A stretch of DNA of 64,000 nucleotides, taken from assembly GCA_023384415.1 (NCBI GenBank), contig JAHDWJ010000031.1, forward strand, positions 1-64,000. Reading direction: 5' to 3'. Shown here piece after piece: positions 43,407-52,148 of this stretch; position 1 is the stretch's first letter, and each line of letters begins with the position of its first letter. The notes beneath the pieces are model-generated. The model was given only the letters and a program-made list of their open reading frames with translations, made no database searches and was not told the origin of the DNA. The stretch comes from Anaerolineae bacterium (GTDB lineage Bacteria; Chloroflexota; Anaerolineae; Promineifilales; Promineifilaceae). Position numbers and translations under genes: made by a program.

Positions 43407-44408
43407 ATGCTCGATCAACTAAACCGGAGTGCCTTTAGGCTGCCTTCACTAAGAACGTTTCGCAGCCTGTCCCCGCTATCCCGCCGCGAGATGCGCGTGG
43501 GCTTGATCTTCCTTACTCCCTGGATCATCGGCTTTCTCGCCTTCACCTTGCTTCCTATCATAGCCAGCCTGGTGTTTAGCTTCATGGACATGCGTATCAC
43601 CGATGGTATCCTAAACGCGCCCCAATTTGTTGGCCTAGACAATTATCAACGCCTGTTCTCCGACCCCCAGATTTGGACCTGGTCTAGTGGTACACGCGGC
43701 TCCTTATGGATTACCCTTCGATTTGGGTTGTTCGCCTTGCCAGTCGGCATTCTAGCCCCTCTGGGGTTAGCCATTCTCCTCAACAATCCTAACCTTAAAG
43801 GGACAATGGCTTTTCGCAGTCTCTTTTATATGCCCTATATCATTCCCTTTGTCGCGGCTATCTTCCTCTGGGGGGGAATGCTCAACCCAGAAAGCGGCTG
43901 GATCAACCGTGCCCTGGTTTCTCTGGGTATACCCAAAGAAAGCACCCCCAACTGGGCCAATGATATTAACTGGGTATATCCAACCTATGTCATTATGGGC
44001 ATTTGGGGGATTGGCAACGCCATGCTTATTATGCTCTCTGGGCTGCAATCCGTGCCTACGGAATTATATGATGCCGCCAAAGTAGATGGGGCCAATAGCT
44101 GGCAATCGTTTCGTAATGTCACCTTCCCCATGATTTCACCGGTCATTTTTTACAATGTGACCTTGAGCATGGTAGGGTTGTTCCAATATTTCTTGGTTCC
44201 TCTGGTGGTCAACAACGGAACAGGACGACCTGGTGGAGCAACCATGTTTTACAACCTATATCTATATCGCACCTTTTTTACCTTCCAAAACATGTCCTAC
44301 GGTTCGGCTATGGCCTGGCTGCTGTTTGTTCTCATCCTCATTGTCACCCTTTTCTTATTTGGCACAGCCCGTTATTGGGTATATTACGCCGGAGAAAGCC
44401 GCTCCTGA
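43407..44408 (+). CDS. Sugar ABC transporter permease, MalF/UgpA type
   Basis: A 333-residue inner-membrane permease with six helices. The EAA loop is visible in LYDAAKVDGANSWQSFRNVTFPMISP. It starts MLDQLNRSAFRLPSL. The coding segment has no GCGGCCGC octamer and looks less G-rich in wobble positions than neighbouring genes. It pairs with the next permease; no ATPase gene is present, so a shared MsiK-like ATPase encoded elsewhere is likely. Confidence 0.95.
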   Translation: MLDQLNRSAFRLPSLRTFRSLSPLSRREMRVGLIFLTPWIIGFLAFTLLPIIASLVFSFMDMRITDGILNAPQFVGLDNYQRLFSDPQIWTWSSGTRGSLWITLRFGLFALPVGILAPLGLAILLNNPNLKGTMAFRSLFYMPYIIPFVAAIFLWGGMLNPESGWINRALVSLGIPKESTPNWANDINWVYPTYVIMGIWGIGNAMLIMLSGLQSVPTELYDAAKVDGANSWQSFRNVTFPMISPVIFYNVTLSMVGLFQYFLVPLVVNNGTGRPGGATMFYNLYLYRTFFTFQNMSYGSAMAWLLFVLILIVTLFLFGTARYWVYYAGESRS

Positions 44409-44448
44409 GTTAACCGCTAACTGCTGACCTTTTTAAGGATGGTTCCCC

Positions 44449-45528
44449 ATGAATAGAAAAGCCTGGCGCAATGTACGCCTTACTATGAAATCGTTGACTA
44501 TCACCATTTTTACCCTGGCGATTCTGTTTATCTTTCTGTCTCCATTTGCTTTCATGGTGTTTACTTCTCTGAAAACCCAGGACCAGATCTCCATTATTGG
44601 CGCACCGATCTGGCCAGCGCGGCCAGCAATCTATGAAAACGAGGAGACGGGTCAAACGTTAGAAATGTTTACGGTGCCCATGAGTGAATGTGAAGGCAGC
44701 GATGGGGAAAGGGGTAACCAAAATTTGGCTATCATTCGCAAAGGGTTGCGAGAAAGTACCTTTATTGACCCTGATGAGCTGGAGCGAGGGGAATTTATTT
44801 GTGCCGTATCCTGGCGTAACCTAAAACGCCCCTGGCAATTTTCCCCCACCTGGGACAATTACAAACGGGCCTGGGAATCTATTCCCGGAACATTCCCCCG
44901 GGTGATAGGGAATACAACATTTTATGCTCTCTCGACCCTGGTTGGAACATTGATCTCCTGTACCCTGGTAGCTTATGGCTTTTCCCGCTTCCGCTTCCCT
45001 GGGCGTGATTTCTTATTTGTCGTCCTCATTTCGACCATCTTTCTGCCTGCCTTTGTGACGGTCATTCCCACTTACACTTTTTTCCAAAGAATAGGCTGGG
45101 TAGGAACATGGCTGCCCCTTATTGTGCCAGCTTATTTTGCCAATGCTTACAATGTGTTCCTCATCCGGCAATATTTTATGACCCTGCCCCGTGAGTTGGA
45201 TGAAGCAGCCATGATAGACGGGGCCAACCCCTGGCAAATTCTCTGGCTGGTTATTATTCCCCAATCCTATCCGGTACTGCTGGCCGTCACCGTTTTTCAC
45301 ATTGTCTTCGCCTGGAATGACTTTTTTGGCCCACTAATTTACCTCTCGACAGCACGGCAGCATTGGCCTATTTCCGTAGCTTTACAAACATTTAACGGCA
45401 TTTATGGGCAGCAGCCACAGCTTATCCAGGCTGGCTCATTGATGGCTATGATTGCTCCGCTTATTCTATTTGTCCTGGCACAGCGGTTCTTTGTGCAAGG
45501 GATTGTGATTACTGGGGTGGAAAAGTAG
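44449..45528 (+). CDS. Sugar ABC transporter permease, MalG/UgpE type, with inserted outer domain
   Basis: A 359-residue permease. The EAA loop LDEAAMIDGANPWQILWLVIIPQSYP is typical. Between the first helix (ending near residue 43) and FSPTWDNYKRAWESI (near residue 125) lies an extra segment of about 80 residues with EETGQTLEMFTVPMSECEG, absent or much shorter in most family members. It would face outside and may contact the binding protein. Like the preceding gene it lacks the octamer. Confidence 0.93.
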   Translation: MNRKAWRNVRLTMKSLTITIFTLAILFIFLSPFAFMVFTSLKTQDQISIIGAPIWPARPAIYENEETGQTLEMFTVPMSECEGSDGERGNQNLAIIRKGLRESTFIDPDELERGEFICAVSWRNLKRPWQFSPTWDNYKRAWESIPGTFPRVIGNTTFYALSTLVGTLISCTLVAYGFSRFRFPGRDFLFVVLISTIFLPAFVTVIPTYTFFQRIGWVGTWLPLIVPAYFANAYNVFLIRQYFMTLPRELDEAAMIDGANPWQILWLVIIPQSYPVLLAVTVFHIVFAWNDFFGPLIYLSTARQHWPISVALQTFNGIYGQQPQLIQAGSLMAMIAPLILFVLAQRFFVQGIVITGVEK

Positions 45529-45571
45529 TTTCTAGCTTCGAGTTTCTAGTTTTTAGGTGGGGGATGGGAAT

Positions 45572-46597
45572 ATGGTTGTAAGGAAAAATAACTTGCTCAC
45601 CTGCTTACTCGCCTACTCACAAACTCGCAAACTCACTCACTCGCCCACCCGCCTGCTTTGCCTCATCATCCTGCTTCTGGTTGGCTGCCGCCAGGAGCAG
45701 AGCAACCTACCCTCACCTACCCCATCCGCCACCGAAACGCCTATGAGTGAATCAGAACCGTTCCGGGTCATTGCTTATGTCACGGGAGCTGTCATTCCAG
45801 AGTTAATCCCATATGATAAGTTGACCCACATAAATTATGCTTTTCTCATTCCTAACCCGGATGGCAGCTTTGCCCGATTAGCTAACCTGTGGAAGCTGCA
45901 AATGATTGCGGAGCAGGCCCATGAACATGGGGTGCAGGTACTCATTTCTGTCGGGGGATGGGGGTGGGAAACTCAATTTGAAACGATGGCGGCCGATCCA
46001 GCTAGTCGCGCTCTTTTTGTGCAAAATTTAACCCGTTTCGTGACCGACAATGGGTTAGATGGGGCGGATGTTGATTGGGAATATCCCCGCCCCGGCCAGT
46101 CGGCGCAAAATTTCCTACTCCTGATTCAGGAGCTGCGCCAGGCTATGCCAGATAAGCTGCTAACGACAGCCGTAGTCAGTTATGGGGCAACTGGGGATGG
46201 GGTGCTGACAGAGACGTTTGATCTATTTGATTTTATCAATGTGATGAGTTATGACGGCCCCGATCACGGGACGATGGCTCAGTTTAATACTGGACTGGAA
46301 TATTGGCAAGGACGTGGCTTGCCCCCAGAAAAAACGGTGATGGGCATCCCCTTTTATTCTCGTCCCAACGAAGTTTTGTATCGCCAATTGGTTGCCACCA
46401 ATCCCGAAGCGGCTTATATGGATGCGCTGGAGTTTAACGGGGTTATGAATCATTACAATGGTATTCCTACGGTTCAGGCTAAAACCCAAATCGCCCTGGA
46501 GCGGGCTGGAGGGGTTATGTTTTGGACCTTAGAGCATGATACTCAAGATGAGTTGTCTCTGCTCAAGGCGATTGACGAGGTAGTACGTGGGGAGTGA
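45572..46597 (+). CDS. Secreted GH18-family glycoside hydrolase lipoprotein
   Basis: A 341-residue protein. The start is uncertain: residues 8-28 are encoded by CTCGC-type heptamer repeats (LTHSPTR), and LLCLIILLLVGC (Cys39) is the lipobox. The GH18 motif LDGADVDWEYP is present, with the catalytic Glu near residue 170. GH18 enzymes cut chitin or N-glycan cores (chitinase or endo-beta-N-acetylglucosaminidase). The permease-to-GH18 block lacks the octamer. Confidence 0.88.
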   Translation: MVVRKNNLLTCLLAYSQTRKLTHSPTRLLCLIILLLVGCRQEQSNLPSPTPSATETPMSESEPFRVIAYVTGAVIPELIPYDKLTHINYAFLIPNPDGSFARLANLWKLQMIAEQAHEHGVQVLISVGGWGWETQFETMAADPASRALFVQNLTRFVTDNGLDGADVDWEYPRPGQSAQNFLLLIQELRQAMPDKLLTTAVVSYGATGDGVLTETFDLFDFINVMSYDGPDHGTMAQFNTGLEYWQGRGLPPEKTVMGIPFYSRPNEVLYRQLVATNPEAAYMDALEFNGVMNHYNGIPTVQAKTQIALERAGGVMFWTLEHDTQDELSLLKAIDEVVRGE

Positions 46598-46638
46598 AAC
46601 GTGATGCGTGAGAATTATCTCTTAAGGAGTAACTACTA

Positions 46639-46708
46639 ACCGCAAAGCCACAAGGAACACAAAGTTCCTCAAGAAATTCTTACTGATCTTGGCGTCTTCG
46701 CGGTGAAA
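46639..46708. repeat. Palindromic word repeat (AACCGCAAAG type)
   Basis: AACCGCAAAGCCACAAGGAA opens the element and CTTGGCGTCTTCGCGGTGAA closes it in inverted order. It lies between the convergent GH18 and GH130 genes. Its architecture resembles the elements at 17302 and 23172. Confidence 0.7.
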
Positions 46709-46753
46709 TTCTTGTGTGCCTTAGTAGTTGCCTTACGCATCACGCATCAGTTA

Positions 46754-47731
46754 TCACGCCTGGCTGTTTGTTTTAAGCCAGGCCAGGATTTCATCTATCT
46801 GGCAGAAGGCCAGAGCAGTGACGGTATCAGCGCCACCGTAATAGATAGCAACGCGGCCGCTGGGCGGATCAACCAAAGCCGCACAAGGAAACGCCACATT
46901 GGGCACGTCCCCCACACATTCATAATAGGTCTGGGGAGACAAGAGATAGGGCGCACCCCGGTAAATCACCCGCCACGGCTCATCCAGATCAAGCAGGGCC
47001 GCCCCAAACGCATACACAAACCCATTACATGAAGTTAGTACCCCATGATAAAAGAGCAGCCACCCTTCCGGTGTTTCAATTGGCACGGGGCCGGCCCCAA
47101 TTTTCGTGCTTTGCCATCCCCCTCTCGTGCCCATTACAAACCGGTGCTGCCCCCAAAAAATCATGTCGTAGCTCTGGCTCAGGTAAATATCTCCAAATGG
47201 GGTATGCCCATTATCTGAAGGGCGGTTGAGCATCACATATTTGCCGTTGATACGGCGCGGAAAGAGGACTCCGTTTCGGTTAAAGGGCAGCAGGGCATTT
47301 TCTAAAAAGTGAAACTGTTCAAAATCATAGGTATAACCAAGGCCAATGGTCGGACCATGATAGCCATTGCACCAGCTAACCCAGTACCGATCCTCAATCC
47401 AGACCACACGCGGATCATACCGGTATTGGTAGCGGCCAATTTCCGGGTTATCAGAGAGCCATTCGATTGGGTCATTGTCTAGCTGCCAGGTGATACCATC
47501 CTGGCTAAACCCACGATGGAGGTTCATCTCTCGTTTTTGATTGTCACAACGAAACACCCCGGCAAATGTACCGTTGAACGGTACGGCCGCGCTGTTAAAA
47601 ATGCTGTTCGCCGAAGGAATTAAATCACGGGGGATGATAGGGTTGGCACTATAACGCCAGATGACCGCTGACGAACCGGCTGGGCGATCTTCCCAGGGGA
47701 TATTGGGGAGGGTGTTATTGAGATCAGACAA
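46754..47731 (-). CDS. GH130-family glycoside phosphorylase
   Basis: A 325-residue five-bladed propeller of the GH130 type. RYDPRVVWIEDRYW carries the catalytic-type Asp (residue 106). WRYSANPIIP and FNSAAVPFNGTFAGVFR near the N-terminus and LFYHGVLTSCNGF later fit the family. GH130 enzymes phosphorolyse mannose-beta-1,4-linked glycans, including mannosyl-N-acetylglucosamine. A LacI gene lies 17 bp upstream on the same strand. Substrate inferred. Confidence 0.88.
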   Translation of the reverse strand: MSDLNNTLPNIPWEDRPAGSSAVIWRYSANPIIPRDLIPSANSIFNSAAVPFNGTFAGVFRCDNQKREMNLHRGFSQDGITWQLDNDPIEWLSDNPEIGRYQYRYDPRVVWIEDRYWVSWCNGYHGPTIGLGYTYDFEQFHFLENALLPFNRNGVLFPRRINGKYVMLNRPSDNGHTPFGDIYLSQSYDMIFWGQHRFVMGTRGGWQSTKIGAGPVPIETPEGWLLFYHGVLTSCNGFVYAFGAALLDLDEPWRVIYRGAPYLLSPQTYYECVGDVPNVAFPCAALVDPPSGRVAIYYGGADTVTALAFCQIDEILAWLKTNSQA

Positions 47732-47748
47732 AGTTTCACCTTCAGGAG

Positions 47749-48780
47749 TTATGATACCGGGGCGGTAGAGTCACGTTCTACCAGCTCCGGGTGGATAATA
47801 AAGGTTGATCGAGCGGCATCGGGCTTTTCCAGACGCAACGCCAGCAGATGCACGGCCGCCCGCCCCATGGCCAGGGTGTCTACGCGCATCGTGGTTAACG
47901 TGGGCGATACAGAGCTTGCCAGATAGGTATCGTCATAACCAACCAGGGATAGCTCTTGGGGTACTTGACGCCCCAGTTGTTGAGCTGCCCGCAAGGCCCC
48001 AAGGGCTACGTTGTCATTGACACAGAAGAGGGCGGTTATCTGGGGATTTTCCTGGAGCAGATGCACCGTTTCGGCTTCTCCCTGGGAGCGGTTGACGTTG
48101 AAGTTAGCGATATAAGTTGGGGCAATTTCGTTTTCTTTCAAGACACGTAAATACCCGTTGCGCCGTTCATTTAAGCTGGGATACCCATCCGGCTCACTGC
48201 CAATGAGGCCGATATGACGGTGACCTTGCTGAATGAGGTATTCAACTGCCTGGTAAGCCGCCCGAAAGTTATCGCTGACGACCATATCGTAGCTTTCAGT
48301 ATCGGAATACCCATCCACCAATACAATAGGTAGGGCGCGGCCGCCTAAAATGGTGGCTATCGTCTGATCAATGAAGGTTCCTACCATAAGCAGCCCATCT
48401 ACGGCACTGTTTTCTAACAACGGGGGGATGGTGCGGGGGTGGTTGTGGCGATCTACTGGCAGCATGGCAAAGAGGAGATTGATCCCCATATCCTGGCAGG
48501 CATCATCCACCCCAGCGATAATTTGGGAGTAAAACGGGTTAGCGGAAGGGAGTAAAGAGGGTTCACTTTTGACAACCATGCCTACGGTGTTGAGGCGACG
48601 GGTTTTGCGGGACGCGGCCGCAGCAAACGCCGGAAAATATCCCAGGGTCGTCGCAGTATCTAGCACCAGGGCACGAGTCTCATCGGAAACACCAGGCTTG
48701 TTATTCAAGGCCAGAGAGACGGTGGTTGGAGAGACGTGACATGCCTGGGCAATAGCCGCGATTGTCGTCTTGCGGGCCAT
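47749..48780 (-). CDS. LacI-family transcriptional regulator
   Basis: A 343-residue LacI/GalR protein with helix-turn-helix TIAAIAQACHVSPTTVSLALN and the hinge-to-core region RKTRRLNTVGMVV. GH130 follows in the same operon after 17 bp. It probably controls GH130 and perhaps the divergent ChbG-like gene. No clean palindromic operator of the CG-centred kind is seen in the upstream gap. Confidence 0.93.
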   Translation of the reverse strand: MARKTTIAAIAQACHVSPTTVSLALNNKPGVSDETRALVLDTATTLGYFPAFAAAASRKTRRLNTVGMVVKSEPSLLPSANPFYSQIIAGVDDACQDMGINLLFAMLPVDRHNHPRTIPPLLENSAVDGLLMVGTFIDQTIATILGGRALPIVLVDGYSDTESYDMVVSDNFRAAYQAVEYLIQQGHRHIGLIGSEPDGYPSLNERRNGYLRVLKENEIAPTYIANFNVNRSQGEAETVHLLQENPQITALFCVNDNVALGALRAAQQLGRQVPQELSLVGYDDTYLASSVSPTLTTMRVDTLAMGRAAVHLLALRLEKPDAARSTFIIHPELVERDSTAPVS

Positions 48781-49085
48781 AAAGTAATCTCCGAAGGATG
48801 AAGGATGAAGGATGCTTTGTCAGGTCATGTGATCTTCACTAAAAATTTACTAAATATTTTAGTTGTATTGCGCCTAAAAAGCAAACGGAGCATAGTGCAT
48901 CCCCTCTGCAAATCGAACTTCTCGTTCGATGAGCGATTTAGAGAATCGCGCTACAAATTTTCATGCAAATGGGGCTTCACAAATTTCTAACCGCAGATGG
49001 CTGACCGCCCATTATTGGGAAATTTGCGGTCAGCGGTCCGCCGTCAAATCTGTAAAATCGCCTGAACTATTCCCAAAAAGGAGCT
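48781..49085. repeat. Regulatory gap with heptamer run, inverted repeat and double-hairpin copy C
   Basis: The gap holds GAAGGAT repeats (48793-48815), the inverted repeat ACTAAAT-ATTTTAGT (48849-48863) and copy C of the double-hairpin element (48908-48963; ATCGAAC-ttctc-GTTCGAT and GCGATT-tagag-AATCGC). Read on the minus strand, copy C runs into GCAGAGGGGATG, opening a frame of only eight codons. No gene is evident. Confidence 0.8.
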
Positions 49086-49925
49086 ATGATGACCATTCGT
49101 TTGATTGTGAATGCTGATGATTACGGCCGCAGCAGTGGCATATCAAGGGGCATTCGTGAAGCCCACAGCCGGGGCATTGTCACCTCTACAACCTGTATGA
49201 TGAATTTCCCCACGACGGCAGATGACATCGGTCTGGCCCTGCGGGAAACACCAGAACTTGGCCTGGGGGTTCACCTGGTGCTGACGGCGGGGCGGCCGCT
49301 GCTTCCCCCAGAGCAGATCCCCACCCTGGTTACGGAGACGGGGGAGTTCCCCAATCTAACTGCGTTTATGGACCGGTTGGGTCAAATCAATCCCCAGGAA
49401 GCCAAAGCAGAGTGGCAGGCCCAGATCGAACGGTTCAGGCAGGCCAGCGGCCGCAATCCCACCCATCTGGACTCTCACCACCACTCTTCCTATTACACTG
49501 AGGGGCTGTTCCGGGCCATGTTGGAGCTGGCTCAGGAATATGGTTGTGCTATCCGCCAGGTGATGGCGCAGGAGAGCCACAACCCCATTGGGCTGCCCGA
49601 GGAAGCAGCCAGGGCGATCCTGGAGGCGGCCCCACGTCTGCTGCGGGAGTTTGCCCCCCCCACCCCAGATCGGTTTTATGCCACCTTCTATGATAGACAG
49701 GCCACGCTAGAAGAGCTGCACCGGCTGATTGACGTTCTGCCAGAGGATGGGGTCTATGAAATCATGTGTCATCCTGGTTATATTGGCCCAGATTTGGTGC
49801 CGTTTTCAGTTTACGCCTGGCCGCGAGAGCGGGAGTTGGCTATTTTGACTGATGCGGGGTTGCGGCCGCGGCTCGACGCCAGAGGCATTTACCTGGTTTC
49901 TTTTGTTGAGCTGAATGAGCAGTAG
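49086..49925 (+). CDS. ChbG/YdjC-family carbohydrate deacetylase
   Basis: A 279-residue YdjC protein. LIVNADDYGRSSGISRGI holds the metal Asp pair, LGVHLVLTAGRPL the His and THLDSHHHSSYY the second His group. ChbG removes the acetyl group from chitooligosaccharides. GGAG lies just upstream. It sits among GH18, GH130 and kinase genes, consistent with N-acetylglucosamine-containing substrates. Confidence 0.92.
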   Translation: MMTIRLIVNADDYGRSSGISRGIREAHSRGIVTSTTCMMNFPTTADDIGLALRETPELGLGVHLVLTAGRPLLPPEQIPTLVTETGEFPNLTAFMDRLGQINPQEAKAEWQAQIERFRQASGRNPTHLDSHHHSSYYTEGLFRAMLELAQEYGCAIRQVMAQESHNPIGLPEEAARAILEAAPRLLREFAPPTPDRFYATFYDRQATLEELHRLIDVLPEDGVYEIMCHPGYIGPDLVPFSVYAWPRERELAILTDAGLRPRLDARGIYLVSFVELNEQ

Positions 49926-50084
49926 AAAAATATGGCAAAATGAGTCCGGGTAGCCAGAAACAAGTTCAAACCCATAGTACATAAAAATGTCTTATCAATG
50001 GGCAGAGGATATGAATATGGGTGTAAGGCGGGAAACGATTGCCACACCGGAATCAGGCTCTAAATATTCAACAAAAAGTTGAAA

Positions 50085-50379
50085 CTAGAACTAGCAGCGA
50101 TGCAGCGCGCCGCTGTGTAAGCCTATTTGTTGGGGAGCAAATAGCGAATTTGCTTTATGGGGAACCCCCTACATTTGATCGCCTGGGTTTGGACAGCCAT
50201 GTTGACCTATGCCAACACAGCAACTGCCCATGTCGCAGTCATAACCGGCTATGATGACACAACTGTCTTCTTAACATGACCCAGCTTTGCCTATCGCCCC
50301 ACAAACAGTCATCTGGGATAGTTTCCTGGCTGCCTGGGCTGAATATGATGAGAAAGCAGTTATTATTGTGCCGACTTAA
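50085..50379 (+). pseudogene. Relic of a C39-like peptidase gene, two frameshifts
   Basis: Reading across frames gives RCVSLFVGEQIANLLYGEPP (frame from about 50100), then LIAWVWTAMLTYANTATAHV and AVITGYDDTTVFL (to about 50270), then HDPALPIAPQTVIWDSFLAA and WAEYDEKAVIIVPT to a stop at 50379. This is the C-terminal half of a C39-like peptidase, with the AH-x-TGYDD and DPA motifs. The N-terminal catalytic Cys part is not found. It overlaps the end of the convergent GH gene by 17 bp. Confidence 0.75.
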
Positions 50380-52099
50380 CCAGCTTGAAAGCCATATCGG
50401 CTGTAAAAGTGGGCAAAGGGATGAGACAGTTTTCGGAGCTATCGCAGAAAACGGTGAACGGCTCATGGTACATCCCTTGCCAAGTATCGTAGGGGGTAAT
50501 ACGGTACTCCCCAGCAGCTAAACCGGCAATATTCAATATAACTCCAGAGCGCACCGTCTGCCCGGCCCGTACCTGCTCAATCGGCTGACCTTCCAGAGCA
50601 AAATCCTGCACCCAAAAGAACCCTTCAACCTTACCAGCCAACCCCCACCCCCGCACCTGGGGATCCTGGCTGTTAATATCTAGCGGGGATGGGTGCCAGG
50701 CGGCTAATGGCATTCCGGCCACAAATTGGGCCAACTGGCTGATCGAGTTGTTCATCTCTGGGGTCATACGCATCCAGGAGCCGCCGCTGTTCCATTCAGC
50801 GGGAGTCAGGGCGGCCCCGTTAGCAAATGCAGCCCAGATAGCGTTATGGAACAGTTCCGGGTAATGGGTGTTCCCTTGCACCCCAAACTCCCCTACCCAA
50901 TTGGGTTTTTCCGCCCGCTGCCACATTAAAGATGTCCATTCAGCCAGGAGAGCGGCCGCGCCTACAGCATCATTGGCAAAATCGTACAAATGAACCTGGG
51001 GGGCATCCATCGCCAGGTGGCCCGCTTCCCAATCAATATCCCCGGCCATACTGGCCGTTGTGGGATGGCGGTATGGGTCATGCTCCTGAAAATATTGATT
51101 CACCCGCTCATGCCAGCTATCGGTGTGGGCGTAGGCATTGGTGCCGTTGATCTCCGAAACGGTCTGCCACATGCCAATGGCCGGGCTGTAGCTCCAACGG
51201 GCAATGATGTAACGGTAAAAATTCTCCTGCCACACCCAAGCCTCATCAGAGGTGAAAAACGATTCTAACGACCCTAAATGTTTGAAACCGTTGCTCTCCC
51301 AGCGGCCATCTCCCCAGGAGTGTGAACCATCCCGCAGTTGGGGATGATCCCAGATGGTAAAGATGAGAAATATTCCTTTTTTCTGGGCGTCCTGAACGAC
51401 CACATCAATCAGGTTGAGGTTGCTGACGGTGTAATCATCGTACCGTTGGCTGACGGGAGAGCTGCTATACAACGGCCACCAGACAACATAATTTTCATTG
51501 GCGGCCAGCATGTTGTTGAACAGACCTACCCCTCTCTCTGGGGAAAAACCATCAATGAGGATGTTGAGGGCGTCACAATGGCCGAGGCCGTAAAAGGGGG
51601 TACCATCATGGTGGACCAGGTAGCGGCCGCTGTAAGCTGGATCAAACCAGTTACCCGGTTGGAGCCAACCATGTAACTCAGATGGGGTGACGGTAAAACG
51701 GCCTTCAACGGGCAGGCTCTCCCCCCGGCGGTCCTGGATAACCAGCCGGTATTGCCACACTCCTTCCAGAGATGGGGTAAAGCGGATACGCCATGCCTCG
51801 CTGCCATCCCAAAAACCGGGCACATTCATCTGACGGCCATCGGGTCCGGTGAAGAGACCATCCAGCCGGACCTCGCGGCTGTCATACGGGTTGCCATATT
51901 CGGCCTCAAGGGTCAGGGGCATCTCCAGAGATTCGTAGCGGGGGAGTTCAGGGCGGTCCAGGGAAACGTGGCTGATTTGCGGCCGCGCTCCTTCTGGTAG
52001 CGGTGGGCTGGGTGTAGGATCAACGGGAACATCCTGGCAGCTAACCAAAAACGCGGCCGCAAGCCAGAGCAGCAACAGTAGACAGCGGTTCATCATCAT
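50363..52099 (-). CDS. DUF5060/GH5-like secreted glycoside hydrolase lipoprotein
   Basis: A 578-residue protein with lipobox LVSC (Cys21). A DUF5060 beta domain (about 45-135; EVRLDGLFTGPDG, WDGSEAWRIRFTPSLEG) precedes a TIM-barrel region with WQTVSEINGTNAY and WVGEFGVQGN as likely catalytic Glu sites. The DUF5060 and GH5-like combination often acts on plant or mannan polysaccharides. It ends over the C39 relic. It is expected at the outer cell surface. Confidence 0.85.
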   Translation of the reverse strand: MMMNRCLLLLLWLAAAFLVSCQDVPVDPTPSPPLPEGARPQISHVSLDRPELPRYESLEMPLTLEAEYGNPYDSREVRLDGLFTGPDGRQMNVPGFWDGSEAWRIRFTPSLEGVWQYRLVIQDRRGESLPVEGRFTVTPSELHGWLQPGNWFDPAYSGRYLVHHDGTPFYGLGHCDALNILIDGFSPERGVGLFNNMLAANENYVVWWPLYSSSPVSQRYDDYTVSNLNLIDVVVQDAQKKGIFLIFTIWDHPQLRDGSHSWGDGRWESNGFKHLGSLESFFTSDEAWVWQENFYRYIIARWSYSPAIGMWQTVSEINGTNAYAHTDSWHERVNQYFQEHDPYRHPTTASMAGDIDWEAGHLAMDAPQVHLYDFANDAVGAAALLAEWTSLMWQRAEKPNWVGEFGVQGNTHYPELFHNAIWAAFANGAALTPAEWNSGGSWMRMTPEMNNSISQLAQFVAGMPLAAWHPSPLDINSQDPQVRGWGLAGKVEGFFWVQDFALEGQPIEQVRAGQTVRSGVILNIAGLAAGEYRITPYDTWQGMYHEPFTVFCDSSENCLIPLPTFTADMAFKLVKSAQ

Positions 52100-52148
52100 T
52101 TACTCCACAAGGCTTGGCCGCGAATTACCCAACGCATCCCTGTTCCCC

